A stretch of DNA of 64,000 nt from Bacillota bacterium (GTDB lineage Bacteria > Bacillota > Clostridia > Tissierellales > Sedimentibacteraceae). How positions within the stretch are numbered: the first letter of the stretch is position 1; the number at the start of each line of letters is the position of its first letter. The translations under genes were made by a program, and so were the position numbers. Below are positions 1 to 9,177 of this stretch, one piece after another. The DNA lies in assembly GCA_023453025.1 (NCBI GenBank), contig JAEXUD010000062.1, positions 62,001 to 126,000 on the forward strand, given 5' to 3'. The notes below the pieces were generated by a model. The model made no database searches. It saw only the letters and a list, made by a program, of their open reading frames with translations, and had not been told where the DNA came from.

Positions 1-1388
1 ATTTTGAACAGATGTTCAATTTCCGACAGCCCATCATTTACGACCTTGGTTACTTTATCGGATTGAATGTTCAAGTTTTTTAAGTATAGCTGATCTTCCT
101 CTATAATTCCGCCTAATTCATTTGCGTTTATAGAACCCTCTTGAGTACTTTGAGCCTGATCAGACGCACCTCTTGCGACTTCCGTTATTGTTCGTGAAAT
201 TTCTGAAGAAGCAGATGCTGATTGCTGCGAAGCAGCTGACATTTCTTCAGAGGCAGTTAAAACCTGTGCAGAAGTTGCGGTAATTCCGTTAATGGTTTCT
301 TTAAGGCTGTCTATTATAATTTGAAGTCCTCTTGATAAATCTCCAATTTCGTCTTTTCTTTTTTTTAGTTTTTCAGGAAAGTCTTCTGTCAAATCCAAAT
401 CAGCAATTTTCCTGGAATGCCGGATTGCTTTGATTATAGGGTTTGCAATTGAACTCCCTATTATAAAAACAAAAACAATGCTGATTGCTAAAACAATAAG
501 TGTACTTATTAAAATAAACTTTTGTATTTGCGGAACTGAAGATAAAACTTCTTCCTCATTAGCAGTAATAATAAATGTCCACTCACTTCCGGCAATAGGA
601 GCATAGCCCGCATACAAATCGTTTCCCTCAAAATTATAATTACTGATACCTTTTCTTTCTTTTATTACCTTTTCGAATAAATTTGCTAATGAAGATAAAC
701 TTTTGTCATTTTTAACACCTTCAATAGGGTTAAATTGATTTGAGACCTTTTCTCTGTCAGGATGAGCAACTATTGCTCCTGTATTGTTTATCATATAGCC
801 GTATCCCTTATCTCCAAATCCTGTATCATCCGCAATTTGACTCAATGCATTTCCGTCTCTTCGACCTATTAAAGCTCCAACTACTTTTCCGTCTCTCTCA
901 ATAGGGGCTGCATACATCAGGACAACTTCACCGGTTACTCTGCTGATTATTAAATCAGATACATTGGATTCACCATCTAATGCTCTCTTTACATAATCTC
1001 TGTCTCCAAGCTGACTGACTGTACCATCTGAATAATATGAATTCCCATCGGGATAAACAACTGCAATGTCTAAGAAATTTGTTTTTTCAACTTGTCTTTC
1101 TAAAATGGGTTTTTGGATTTCCCAATCCATTGTCGTAATCTCTGAAATAAGTGCTATCATGTCCAAGGTTTTTTGCTGTGTTTCTATTCTGCTTTCTGTT
1201 AATCGGGCAGCATCTTCAGCCAATAAAGAAAGGGTTTTTTCTGCTTCCTGTGTCATAACTTCGCTTGATTTTTGAACAGATACAAATCCTAAGACAAGCG
1301 AAGATATAAAAATCAATACAGAAAATAAAATAACTAATTTTAATTTTATACCATTAAATCGAGTTTTTTTGATTTTTTTTCCTGCCAT
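1..1388 (-). CDS. Methyl-accepting chemotaxis protein, 3' end cut by window edge
   Basis: A membrane chemoreceptor that would sense an external ligand and signal to CheA/CheW. 462 codons are visible; the C-terminal signalling tip lies outside the window. The start is the ATG at 1388, preceded by GGAGGACATA. A positively charged N-terminus leads into a membrane segment at about residues 12-34. A long extracytoplasmic region follows that reads like a dCache sensor (VVYPDGNSYYSDG and GYGYMINNTGAIVAHPD type segments). A second membrane helix lies at about 290-312, then a HAMP linker and the first helical part of the signalling domain, rich in Ala/Ser/Gln. The ligand cannot be told. The next two leftward genes are also signalling proteins, but each has its own spacing and there is no proof of an operon. 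Confidence 0.93.
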   Translation of the reverse strand, partial: MAGKKIKKTRFNGIKLKLVILFSVLIFISSLVLGFVSVQKSSEVMTQEAEKTLSLLAEDAARLTESRIETQQKTLDMIALISEITTMDWEIQKPILERQVEKTNFLDIAVVYPDGNSYYSDGTVSQLGDRDYVKRALDGESNVSDLIISRVTGEVVLMYAAPIERDGKVVGALIGRRDGNALSQIADDTGFGDKGYGYMINNTGAIVAHPDREKVSNQFNPIEGVKNDKSLSSLANLFEKVIKERKGISNYNFEGNDLYAGYAPIAGSEWTFIITANEEEVLSSVPQIQKFILISTLIVLAISIVFVFIIGSSIANPIIKAIRHSRKIADLDLTEDFPEKLKKRKDEIGDLSRGLQIIIDSLKETINGITATSAQVLTASEEMSAASQQSASASSEISRTITEVARGASDQAQSTQEGSINANELGGIIEEDQLYLKNLNIQSDKVTKVVNDGLSEIEHLFK

Positions 1389-1537
1389 TATGTCCTCCGG
1401 CCACTTTCAAAAGTAATATATGTAAAAAATGATATAATTTAACAATCAATATTCATAAATATCCGAATAAGCATGAAATACCCGGAAAATTAAATATATC
1501 ATTTAAAGTTTTATGTGCAAACAGTGCTGCTGATTGT

Positions 1538-4336
1538 TTATACACCATCACAGCTTTTGTAAGTTGATTCATTATCCTTAATGAGCAAAACTTCAAAATC
1601 CTCATCAGATAATGGCTTGCTAAACAAATAACCTTGTCCAAGATGGCACCCCAGACCTTTTAGTTGATAAAACTGTTCGCATGTTTCTATTCCTTCTGCC
1701 ACTGTTACTAAATTCAAACCCTTTGCCATTGCTATAATAGATTTGACAAGGTTTTGTCTTTTAAGTCCATTCACCAAATCATCTATAAATATTTTATCGA
1801 TTTTTAATTTATCTAATTGAAACATATTTAACTGACCAAGAGATGAGTATCCCGTGCCGAAATCATCCATAGAAATTTTAATATCGTGAATCTTTAATTC
1901 ATTAATATTCTTGATAATCTTGGTAATGTCTCCTGAAGAAACACTTTCAGTTATTTCTATTTCAATAAATTTTGATTCAAGGTGGTGGCTTTCAATAATG
2001 CTTAAAAACTTATTTGCAAATTCCGCCTGCTCAAGCTGGTTTACGGATACATTTATAGATATGGGAATAAACCTGTAACCCTTTTGCCGCCAGCAGCTGA
2101 TTTGCTTACAAACATTTTCGATAACCCATTCGCCGATTTTAAATATCTGACCGGTTTTTTCTGCTATGGGTATGAATTTTTCGGGTGAAATATCACCTAA
2201 TACCGGACTTCTCCAACGCAGTAATGCTTCTGCTCCAACCAGGTTTTTTTCTTTTATATCAAATATTGGTTGGTAATAAATTGATAACTCGTTATTTTTT
2301 AATGCCCCAAACAAACAATTAGCTAGATGAAATTTCCGCTCTATCTCTTGAGATATATCATTGGAATAAAAGCATATTCTATCACCTGAATTTTTTTTAG
2401 ATCTGTACATGGCTGTGTTCGCATATCTTAATAATACTTCTGAATCGGTTCCGTATTCAGGATATCTGCAAATTCCGATATTAAAATTAATGTATATTAT
2501 TGTATTTGAAATATTATATGGTTGATTTAATTTTAATAATAGATTTTCAGTTAATAGCTTTAACGTTCTTATGGTTAATTTCTTTGTCAATATAGCAAAT
2601 TCATCACCGTCAATTCTTGAAATAACATGCTTTTTATATGCCAAATCATTTATTCTTTTAGTTATTTCAATTAATAGTCTATCTCCGATTATATGTCCCA
2701 GCGAATCATTTATATCTTTAAATCTCTCTATATCAACTACTACAATAGAAAATCCCGTGTTGTTAATTTTATGATCTTCAATATATTTATCAACCATTTC
2801 TAAAAAATAATTTCTGTTAAATAGTCCTGTTAATGAATCCTTCTGTTGCAATTCAATCATTTTTTTATCAATTTTCTTCTTTTCAGAAAGGTCTTTAAAT
2901 ACACCTATATAATGTGTTACATTATTTTTTTCATCTTTAATGCAGTTAATTGATAACCAGCCCAGAAAAATATCGCCATTTATATTTTTGTTCCATATTT
3001 CGCCTTTCCATGTGCCATTTTGTAAAAGCTTACTCCATAATAAATTATAAAATTCTTCGTTATGCAGGTCTGATTTTAACATATTTATTTTTTGGTATAT
3101 TACATCATCCAGAGAATATCCCGTTATTTCTGTATAAGCATCATTTATCCATTCAATATGTCCGTTACTGTCGGTAATAAAAACACCTTCAGTATTGTTT
3201 TCAAGGATTTTCTTGAATAAAAGCAATTGTTTCTCGTATTGCTTTTTATCTGAAATATCTATGTATAAAATATATGATCCTACTACTGCCTGATGATAGA
3301 GAACCGGATATCCTATTATCTCAACATCAATCATTTGACCGTTTTTACGTTTTCTTTTTCCCTCCTGTTTAATTATTTTTCCTTGATATATCGACCCAAT
3401 ATTCTCATCTACCTGGCTGTCGTTTTCATAGGGTGAAACCAAAGCATTAATATATCTGCCGGCTATATCATTTAGCTTGTATTGAAAGAGTTGTGTAAAG
3501 TTGCTGTTGACATTTATGATTTTTTGCTCCTTATCTAAAACAGCAACAGCATAAGGAGAAGCGATTAGTAACTTATCCAGCATTAACTTTTGAAGCGTTT
3601 TTTCATCAATATCATATATTACTGAGAATAACAGATTACCTTTTTCGGTTTCCACAGGGAAGCTGTGCACTTCAACTTCTCTTTGAGAACCATTTGCCAG
3701 CCTGTGCGTAAATTTGAAATAGTTTCTTTTTTCTTTTAAGGCATGAGACATTTCCCTTTTTATTTCATCATCATTTTGAATATTAATTTCATTAATATTC
3801 ATTTTCATTATATCTTCCTTCAGGTAGCCATAAAATTGCAATGCGGCGCTGTTTGCTTCTACTATTTTGCCTGTTTCAGGATTTATTACAAGCATAGCAC
3901 TTCTATGGTTTTCGAACAGCATGCGATAAAGAAAATCCTTGTTATTTAAATCTTCCTTAAACTTGCCGGGTTCGCTTATATCAGTTATTATTGCATAGAG
4001 AATGCCGCTTTTATTATATATTGTTATTTTGGCCAAAAAAATTTCTTCGTTTTTTCTTTTATGTTTCCATTGAAAATAAACAGGATTATTACCTTGGAGA
4101 ACGTTTTCGATAATTTGCTGCCCTTTAATTATTGAAAGGCTTCCGTCATCCTGATACTTAGGAGATAATTCGTAAGGCATATATCCAATTATTTCTTCTT
4201 TTAACTCAAATCCTAAAATATCTAAAGCAGCCTTGTTGCAATCAATTATTATGGAATCCTTTATTACATATATTGCACATGGGAGTATGTCGATAAATTC
4301 TTTAGATTTAAGTTCGGTTTTTTCCTTATCTTTCAT
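1538..4336 (-). CDS. PAS(x4)-GGDEF-EAL protein, probable c-di-GMP phosphodiesterase
   Basis: A soluble multidomain c-di-GMP protein of 932 residues with no membrane segment. The frame stays open to an ATG at 4429, but that codon has no ribosome binding site, whereas the ATG at 4336 follows a run of six G at good spacing, so I prefer 4336. Four PAS domains fill about residues 10-490, GGDEF about 500-660 and EAL about 675-925. The cyclase motif is DGDEF (about residue 575) instead of GGDEF, so cyclase activity is doubtful. The EAL half keeps EALLRW, the Asn of SINVSVNQ, the Glu of IEIEITES, DDFGTGYSSL, the Lys of LKIDK and AEGIET, the set needed for hydrolysis. A phosphodiesterase tuned by PAS input is therefore likely. 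It lies between a chemoreceptor and a TetR regulator. Confidence 0.93.
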   Translation of the reverse strand: MKDKEKTELKSKEFIDILPCAIYVIKDSIIIDCNKAALDILGFELKEEIIGYMPYELSPKYQDDGSLSIIKGQQIIENVLQGNNPVYFQWKHKRKNEEIFLAKITIYNKSGILYAIITDISEPGKFKEDLNNKDFLYRMLFENHRSAMLVINPETGKIVEANSAALQFYGYLKEDIMKMNINEINIQNDDEIKREMSHALKEKRNYFKFTHRLANGSQREVEVHSFPVETEKGNLLFSVIYDIDEKTLQKLMLDKLLIASPYAVAVLDKEQKIINVNSNFTQLFQYKLNDIAGRYINALVSPYENDSQVDENIGSIYQGKIIKQEGKRKRKNGQMIDVEIIGYPVLYHQAVVGSYILYIDISDKKQYEKQLLLFKKILENNTEGVFITDSNGHIEWINDAYTEITGYSLDDVIYQKINMLKSDLHNEEFYNLLWSKLLQNGTWKGEIWNKNINGDIFLGWLSINCIKDEKNNVTHYIGVFKDLSEKKKIDKKMIELQQKDSLTGLFNRNYFLEMVDKYIEDHKINNTGFSIVVVDIERFKDINDSLGHIIGDRLLIEITKRINDLAYKKHVISRIDGDEFAILTKKLTIRTLKLLTENLLLKLNQPYNISNTIIYINFNIGICRYPEYGTDSEVLLRYANTAMYRSKKNSGDRICFYSNDISQEIERKFHLANCLFGALKNNELSIYYQPIFDIKEKNLVGAEALLRWRSPVLGDISPEKFIPIAEKTGQIFKIGEWVIENVCKQISCWRQKGYRFIPISINVSVNQLEQAEFANKFLSIIESHHLESKFIEIEITESVSSGDITKIIKNINELKIHDIKISMDDFGTGYSSLGQLNMFQLDKLKIDKIFIDDLVNGLKRQNLVKSIIAMAKGLNLVTVAEGIETCEQFYQLKGLGCHLGQGYLFSKPLSDEDFEVLLIKDNESTYKSCDGV

Positions 4337-4538
4337 TTTATTTTCCCCCCTATTTTTCATATGTTCATTGAGCATATCATCTAAATACTGACTTAATTTT
4401 ACCAAGTCATCTTCGAAATTTTTTATCATTAATCATTTTATTTAATTCATTTTTTATTTTATCAATCTTATTCATAAAGATTAATCCTTTGAATCAAATT
4501 TATATTAAAGAAAATGAATTTTGAATGGAGAATGCAAA

Positions 4539-5126
4539 TTAGATATAAGAATTCTGAAACATCTTCCACATCGTATTACTGTCATGTGTACTAATTTTGA
4601 CGTTATATATCAGCATGCTGATTATTTGATTTGAGATAATTTTCTTATAATCTCTTAAATATTCGTTTATATTTCTTTTTTTATCCAGAATATTTTCTTC
4701 AATACATTCATTGATTAAGCCTTCTATTATTTTATTTTCTTCGTTTGTCCAATATCTGTATCTGTCAGTTATTAATGTGGATATTTCTTCTGTAGGAAAC
4801 AGATGATATCTTAATAAAAATTTTTCGTTTAAAAAATTGTTGGAGTAATACTCCAGGGTTTTAATAAATAATTGTTTAAATTTCATATCAGCAGATAAAT
4901 TATTATGTAATTTTTCAACGCTTTTCATGAATTTTATTTTGTTATCCCAAATTTCATCATAGATACTAAAAAATAAATCTTGCTTTGATTTGTAATAAAA
5001 ATACAATGAAGACGGCTTGATTTCAACATCCTTGCAAATGTCTCTGATATTGGTAGCTTCATACCCGTTTTCCAGGAAAAATCTATAGGATGTGTATCTG
5101 ATTTTATTATTAGTATCATTAATCAT
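4539..5126 (-). CDS. TetR/AcrR family transcriptional regulator
   Basis: A 195-residue repressor-type protein. The N-terminal helix-turn-helix is clear (GYEATNIRDICKDVEIKPS followed by SLYFYYKSKQDLF). The C-terminal ligand and dimer domain is not recognisable, as is usual for the family. The frame is open to 5156, but the ATG at 5126 sits behind AAGGAGAAAAAA and gives a normal TetR length, so I use it. An imperfect inverted repeat lies just upstream between a good -10 box and this start, which suggests the protein represses itself. The target genes and the inducer are unknown; the nearest genes are a hybrid kinase and a c-di-GMP protein. Confidence 0.9.
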   Translation of the reverse strand: MINDTNNKIRYTSYRFFLENGYEATNIRDICKDVEIKPSSLYFYYKSKQDLFFSIYDEIWDNKIKFMKSVEKLHNNLSADMKFKQLFIKTLEYYSNNFLNEKFLLRYHLFPTEEISTLITDRYRYWTNEENKIIEGLINECIEENILDKKRNINEYLRDYKKIISNQIISMLIYNVKISTHDSNTMWKMFQNSYI

Positions 5127-5144
5127 TTTTTTCTCCTTTTTTAC

Positions 5145-5164
5145 CCTACCGTACATTCGTTAGG
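5145..5164. promoter_or_regulatory. Candidate TetR operator (imperfect inverted repeat)
   Basis: CCTACCG and CGTTAGG, 6 of 7 positions complementary, separated by 6 bases. It lies downstream of the -10 box at 5172-5177 and just upstream of the TetR ribosome binding site, where an autorepressor would bind. The assignment rests on position and symmetry only. Confidence 0.5.
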
Positions 5165-5171
5165 TAAAATG

Positions 5172-5200
5172 ATTATACCATTATTTTACATACGACACAA
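5172..5200 (-). promoter_or_regulatory. SigA-type promoter of the TetR gene
   Basis: Reading leftward: TTGTGT (5200-5195), a 17-base spacer, then a perfect TATAAT (5177-5172). The -35 box is weak. The transcript would begin inside the inverted repeat. Confidence 0.55.
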
Positions 5201-5278
5201 GCATACAATTATTTTCTTTTTTTAACATTTATATACAAATAATGACAAAAATAACAGCACATAGTGCTGCTATTTACA

Positions 5279-7585
5279 TTATTTCAGATGTTTTTCTAGA
5301 ATTTCATAAAGCTCCTCTATGCTGAAAGGCTTTGAAATGTAATCGATTATACCTGCCTCCAGACATTTATCTCTGTCTTCACGCATAGCATATGCGGTTA
5401 TTGCAACTATAGGAATATTACATTCAGCATCAACCTCTTTCCTTATCAACTCTGTGGTCTGGTATCCATTCAGCTCAGGCAATTGGATATCCATTAAAAT
5501 CAAATCTACTTTATTTTCTTTTATTAGCTGTAAGGCTTCCTTTCCGTTATAAGCCGGCAGATATTTATATCCCTTTTTGGTTATTATACCTCCCATAACT
5601 TCTTGGCTGATTATATTATCCTCAACACATAATATTGTGAATTCTTGATTATGATTGTTTTCATCATCAATAATCATGTTGTTTGCTGTATTTGCAGGGA
5701 TTTTTGTAATTGTAAAATTTTTTTTGAACTCACCCGTAAATATGAAGGTACTGCCTTCATTTAGCTTGCTTTCAAAAGTTAATTCACCCTTTAACAAATC
5801 TGCAAGCTGCTTTGAAATGGCAAGGCCTAATCCTGTTCCTTGGAATTTTTTATTAATAGAAATGTCTCCCTGACTAAAGCCTTGAAATAACTTGCTTTTA
5901 TATTTCGCTTCTATTCCTATTCCTGTATCCTTAATCCTAAATTCTATTTTTACGGTATCTCCATAATCAGCAATTATTTTTGTCCTGAAAGATATGTAGC
6001 CGTTGTTAGTAAATTTAACTGCATTACATATCAAATTATTTAATATCTGCTTTATTTTAAGTTCGTCGCTTACAATTTTAAAATTTAAATTCGGGTCTAA
6101 ATAATAGCTGATTTCTAAGCCTTTGGAATTGCCTGTAATTAAAAGATTGCTATAGATGCTGTTCACTGTATTTCTTAAATCGAATGCTTCTTCATTTATA
6201 GTGATATTTCCTGATTCAATTTTTGATATATCCAATATATCGTCAATGATAACCTTTAAATTCTTTAATGAGTCATCTATTAATTCCAAGTGCTTCATTT
6301 GTTCCTTGTTAAGATTTGTTAATTTTATCAGTTGCACCAACCCGAAAATACCGTTCATGGGGGTTCTTATTTCGTGACTCATATTAGCTAAAAATTGAGA
6401 TTTAGCTTTGTTGGCATTTTCTGCTTCTTTTTTTAATTTTTCCAGCTGCTTGCATTTTTTTTTAAGTTCTTCTGCTATTAGTCTTTTTTCTGTGATATCT
6501 TCATTAGTACCAATCATTCTGAGAGGTTTTCCGTCTGCGGACCATGTATGTACCTTACCCTTTGATCTAATCCATTTATATTCATCATTTTTGCATTTCA
6601 TACGAAATTCAACATCATATTCCTCACCCTTAAAGTGTCTGTCAAGTTTTTCCGTTATATATGATATATCATCCGGATGAATTTTGCTGAAAAAATAGTC
6701 AATTGAGTATTCTATTTCACTATCATCATACTTAAGGAACTCTTTAAACAAATAAGGGTCATTTAAATGCCTTGTAATTATATTCCAATCCCAGACACCA
6801 AATCGTCCGCCTTCCAGTGCAAACCTTAATCGCTCTTCAGATCCTTTTAACTGTTCTTCCAGTTTTACTTTTTCTGATATATCCTTATATATGCCAAATA
6901 TTCCGTTAAATTTGCCGTTACAGTCATAAAGCGGTGCCATCGTAATTGATACATCTATTAAGCTTCCGTTTTTATGCAGCCTTTTAGTTATGTAGCTTTC
7001 AATTGTAATGCCTTGTTTTATTACCTCGACTTTATTTTCAAATTCATTCAATCTGTCCCCGGGAATTAAAATCTTAATATTCTTTCCTAAAATATCACCC
7101 ATAGAATAACCGAATTTTTTTTCGGCGCTTTTACTCCATTGAAAAATGTTAAAATTTTTCGTAAAGATAACAAAGGCATCTTCAAACATTTCTAAAGTTT
7201 TTGATAATATACAATTATTTTTTAAAGTTTCGTAAATGCTGTATGCATCCTGGGATACGTTTATAATTATTAAATCTGATTCTGTATTAATATATATTGG
7301 GTTAATATCAGCAAAAAATTTTGTTCCGTCTTTTTTATAATTAATAGTGCTTACTGTATGTGCGTTTATAAGTAAATCATTTATTTCAGAATTATGATCG
7401 ATTAAATCAGTAATATTTAAGTTGATTAACTCATCAAAAGCATAACCGTACATTTGAAGAACGTGACTGTTTCCAAATAAGATTTTTCCGTCCAGTTTAA
7501 TTATCAGTATGTTTTTTTTGATTTTTTCCAATAAATCATTTAAAATATTAAAACCCTTTATTTTATCCAATACATCTTCAACCAT
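5279..7585 (-). CDS. Hybrid sensor histidine kinase with receiver domain
   Basis: A cytoplasmic kinase of 768 residues that autophosphorylates on His and passes the phosphate to its own receiver. Three PAS/PAC segments occupy about residues 1-375; the third begins GVWDWNI, a PAS_3 type. A short coiled coil leads to the dimerisation helix with FLANMSHEIRTPMNG (His about 403). The ATPase domain has NLICNAVKFTNNGY, KDTGIGI and GTGLGLAISKQL. The receiver (about 650-768) has the phosphorylatable Asp in LILMDIQLP (about 697) and the Lys of YISKPF. The start ATG follows GGGAGGG. No DNA-binding output domain is present, so it probably feeds a phosphorelay or acts through protein contacts. It is transcribed away from the DMT gene at 7863. 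Confidence 0.95.
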   Translation of the reverse strand: MVEDVLDKIKGFNILNDLLEKIKKNILIIKLDGKILFGNSHVLQMYGYAFDELINLNITDLIDHNSEINDLLINAHTVSTINYKKDGTKFFADINPIYINTESDLIIINVSQDAYSIYETLKNNCILSKTLEMFEDAFVIFTKNFNIFQWSKSAEKKFGYSMGDILGKNIKILIPGDRLNEFENKVEVIKQGITIESYITKRLHKNGSLIDVSITMAPLYDCNGKFNGIFGIYKDISEKVKLEEQLKGSEERLRFALEGGRFGVWDWNIITRHLNDPYLFKEFLKYDDSEIEYSIDYFFSKIHPDDISYITEKLDRHFKGEEYDVEFRMKCKNDEYKWIRSKGKVHTWSADGKPLRMIGTNEDITEKRLIAEELKKKCKQLEKLKKEAENANKAKSQFLANMSHEIRTPMNGIFGLVQLIKLTNLNKEQMKHLELIDDSLKNLKVIIDDILDISKIESGNITINEEAFDLRNTVNSIYSNLLITGNSKGLEISYYLDPNLNFKIVSDELKIKQILNNLICNAVKFTNNGYISFRTKIIADYGDTVKIEFRIKDTGIGIEAKYKSKLFQGFSQGDISINKKFQGTGLGLAISKQLADLLKGELTFESKLNEGSTFIFTGEFKKNFTITKIPANTANNMIIDDENNHNQEFTILCVEDNIISQEVMGGIITKKGYKYLPAYNGKEALQLIKENKVDLILMDIQLPELNGYQTTELIRKEVDAECNIPIVAITAYAMREDRDKCLEAGIIDYISKPFSIEELYEILEKHLK

Positions 7586-7699
7586 ATGTAATTCCCTCCC
7601 GTAAGGAACTTTGATAAATAAATAAGGTATTTTAAGAAATCAATTGTACTATTAGCACGTATTTAATATTTTTGATATTTAATCGACAAGTATTTGCTA

Positions 7700-7728
7700 A
7701 TTATACCATGATACGAGTTTTTTTTCAA
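7700..7728 (-). promoter_or_regulatory. SigA-type promoter of the hybrid kinase gene
   Basis: Leftward TTGAAA (7728-7723), 17-base spacer, TATAAT (7705-7700). The -35 box overlaps the start of the palindrome at 7727-7743. Confidence 0.55.
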
Positions 7729-7743
7729 CTTATCTGATAAGTT
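7727..7743. promoter_or_regulatory. Perfect 17-bp palindrome, candidate operator
   Basis: AACTTATC-T-GATAAGTT, two perfect 8-base arms around one base. It touches the -35 box of the leftward kinase promoter and lies between two divergent genes, so a dimeric regulator could bind it. The factor is unknown. Confidence 0.4.
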
Positions 7744-7795
7744 ACCTGCTGAATTAAATTGAATTAAAAAATATGTAAAATATAATATTTAAATA

Positions 7796-7824
7796 TTGTA
7801 AAATTTTCACCGATTCATTATAAT
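7796..7824 (+). promoter_or_regulatory. SigA-type promoter of the DMT transporter gene
   Basis: TTGTAA (7796-7801), 17-base spacer, TATAAT (7819-7824), about 38 bases before the start codon. Confidence 0.5.
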
Positions 7825-7862
7825 ATCCATATTGGTTTAATGTATCAATACGGAGGGAGAAA

Positions 7863-8762
7863 ATGATACAATCACATTTAGGTGAAATATATGCGCTTAT
7901 TACTGCGGTTTTTTGGACTATAACTGCAATATGCTTTGAACTGGCAGGCAGAAAGATAGGTTCTTTGTCGGTAAATTATATCAGGTTAATAATAGGATTT
8001 GTATTAATCAGTTTGTTCACGACTTTTTCCAGAGGCATGATTCTGCCGTTAGACGCAACCAAGGAGGCTTGGATCTGGTTAAGCATATCAGGTATTATCG
8101 GATTTGTTATCGGAGATTTATTTTTGTTTCAGGCATATTTAGAAATCGGCTCCAGGATATCTATGCTTATTATGGCGCTGGTTCCTCCAATTACAGCTTT
8201 ATTGGGATTCGTAACAATGAGAGAAATGATATCACTTTCTGATTTTGCCGGTATGTTCATTACTATTTCTGGTATTTTTGTTGTAGTATTAGTTAAAAAT
8301 CCTGAGGGGAATAATTTTAGACTTTCTCGTTCTGTTAAAGGAATTGCATATGCTTTTGTCGGAGCTCTCGGTCAATCATTTGGACTGATATTCAGCAAGC
8401 TGGGCATGGGAGACTATGATCCATTTGCAGCTACACAAATACGCATAATAGCTGGTATTGCAGGATTTACTGTAGCATTTTTATTCATGAAAAGATGGGA
8501 CAAGTTAAAAGAAGCTGTTAAAAACAAAGAAGCAGCAAAGTATTTATTTTTTGGTTCACTGTTCGGCCCTTTCCTGGGTGTGTCATTTAGTCTTCTGGCA
8601 ATTAAATACACTACCACAGGGGTGTCATCTACCATAACATCAATTATTCCCGTGATGATTATTCCGTTGTCAATATATGTAATGAAAGAAAAAGTATCAC
8701 CAAAGGAAATACTTGGTGCTATTATATCGGTTATAGGAGTTACTGTTCTTTTTATAGTTTAA
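7863..8762 (+). CDS. EamA/DMT family transporter
   Basis: A 299-residue membrane protein with about ten hydrophobic helices in two repeated EamA halves (roughly residues 8-140 and 155-299). The first half holds GDLFLFQAYLEIGSRIS and PPITALLGF, the second PFLGVSFSLLAIKYTTTGVS and PVMIIPLSIYVMKEKVS, both typical of drug/metabolite exporters. The ATG follows CGGAGGGAGAAA. The substrate cannot be read from the sequence. It stands alone on the plus strand, divergent from the hybrid kinase. Confidence 0.92.
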   Translation: MIQSHLGEIYALITAVFWTITAICFELAGRKIGSLSVNYIRLIIGFVLISLFTTFSRGMILPLDATKEAWIWLSISGIIGFVIGDLFLFQAYLEIGSRISMLIMALVPPITALLGFVTMREMISLSDFAGMFITISGIFVVVLVKNPEGNNFRLSRSVKGIAYAFVGALGQSFGLIFSKLGMGDYDPFAATQIRIIAGIAGFTVAFLFMKRWDKLKEAVKNKEAAKYLFFGSLFGPFLGVSFSLLAIKYTTTGVSSTITSIIPVMIIPLSIYVMKEKVSPKEILGAIISVIGVTVLFIV

Positions 8763-8791
8763 TATAAGATTGGAAAGCAAGTTACATAAAT

Positions 8792-9082
8792 TTATAATAT
8801 ATTTAATCCTATTACATCCAGGCTTTTGAAAATTCCTAAAAAATCGTTCAGCCGAATACGGAGACTATTTCCTTTGGGGGTTAACGACTTGGAAATATAT
8901 ATTTTAGCAGAATTTGTTTCATAAAGATTAAAGTTATTACCAGCTTCAGGTTCACCGAACCCTACATTAAGCATTGGAGCAGAAGCTCAGCATTTTCCTG
9001 CCATAACTTTTTCAACAGTTATAATTCCGCCCTTTTTTAATATATAATCAATAGCTTTGTCGTCTATTATTATATTTGGCAT
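8792..9082 (-). CDS. Probable selenoprotein: small Cys-Sec (CC/Se motif, HesB-like) protein
   Basis: A 96-residue protein if the in-frame TGA at 8989-8987 is read as selenocysteine (residue 32). The start ATG at 9082 has an ideal AAAGGAGATAAATC site. The protein begins MPNIIIDDKAIDYILKK and carries the motif GKC-U-ASAP, so Sec directly follows Cys31. The frame continues with no other stop to 8792 and its tail is ordinary protein sequence. A hairpin directly after the UGA looks like a bacterial SECIS. From memory, a clostridial family of small (seleno)proteins with a Cys-Cys or Cys-Sec pair exists, and HesB-like selenoproteins have been described; the overall pattern resembles HesB/IscA proteins. 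Role unknown, perhaps redox or metal handling. The alternative, a gene broken by a nonsense mutation, is less likely. Standard gene callers would report only residues 37-96. Confidence 0.75.
8942..8989 (-). promoter_or_regulatory. Candidate bacterial SECIS element
   Basis: On the minus-strand RNA, starting at the A of the UGA, AGCUUC (8987-8982) pairs perfectly with GAAGCU (8947-8942). Inside it GGGUUC (8962-8957) pairs with GAACCU (8953-8948, one G-U) around the loop GGU. The 3' side of both stems is continuous; the 5' side has a 19-base bulge. A G-containing apical loop a few tens of bases after UGA matches what SelB elements need. Confidence 0.55.
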
Positions 9083-9177
9083 GATTTATCTCCTTTAAAT
9101 CTGAAGTGATTTATGATTAAGCAATTTCTTTGACATAATTATATACCATTTTTGCAAATTGCGCCAGTTTAAAGAAA

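Noticed and set aside
8792..8974. Selenoprotein region called as a 60-residue ORF starting at an internal ATG
   Set aside because: That start has no ribosome binding site and cuts a frame that continues upstream through TGA to an ideal start.
9155..9168. TGGCGCAATTTGCA-like sigma-54 site upstream of the selenoprotein gene (minus strand)
   Set aside because: Only eight bases lie between GG and GC; sigma-54 needs ten, so the spacing is wrong.
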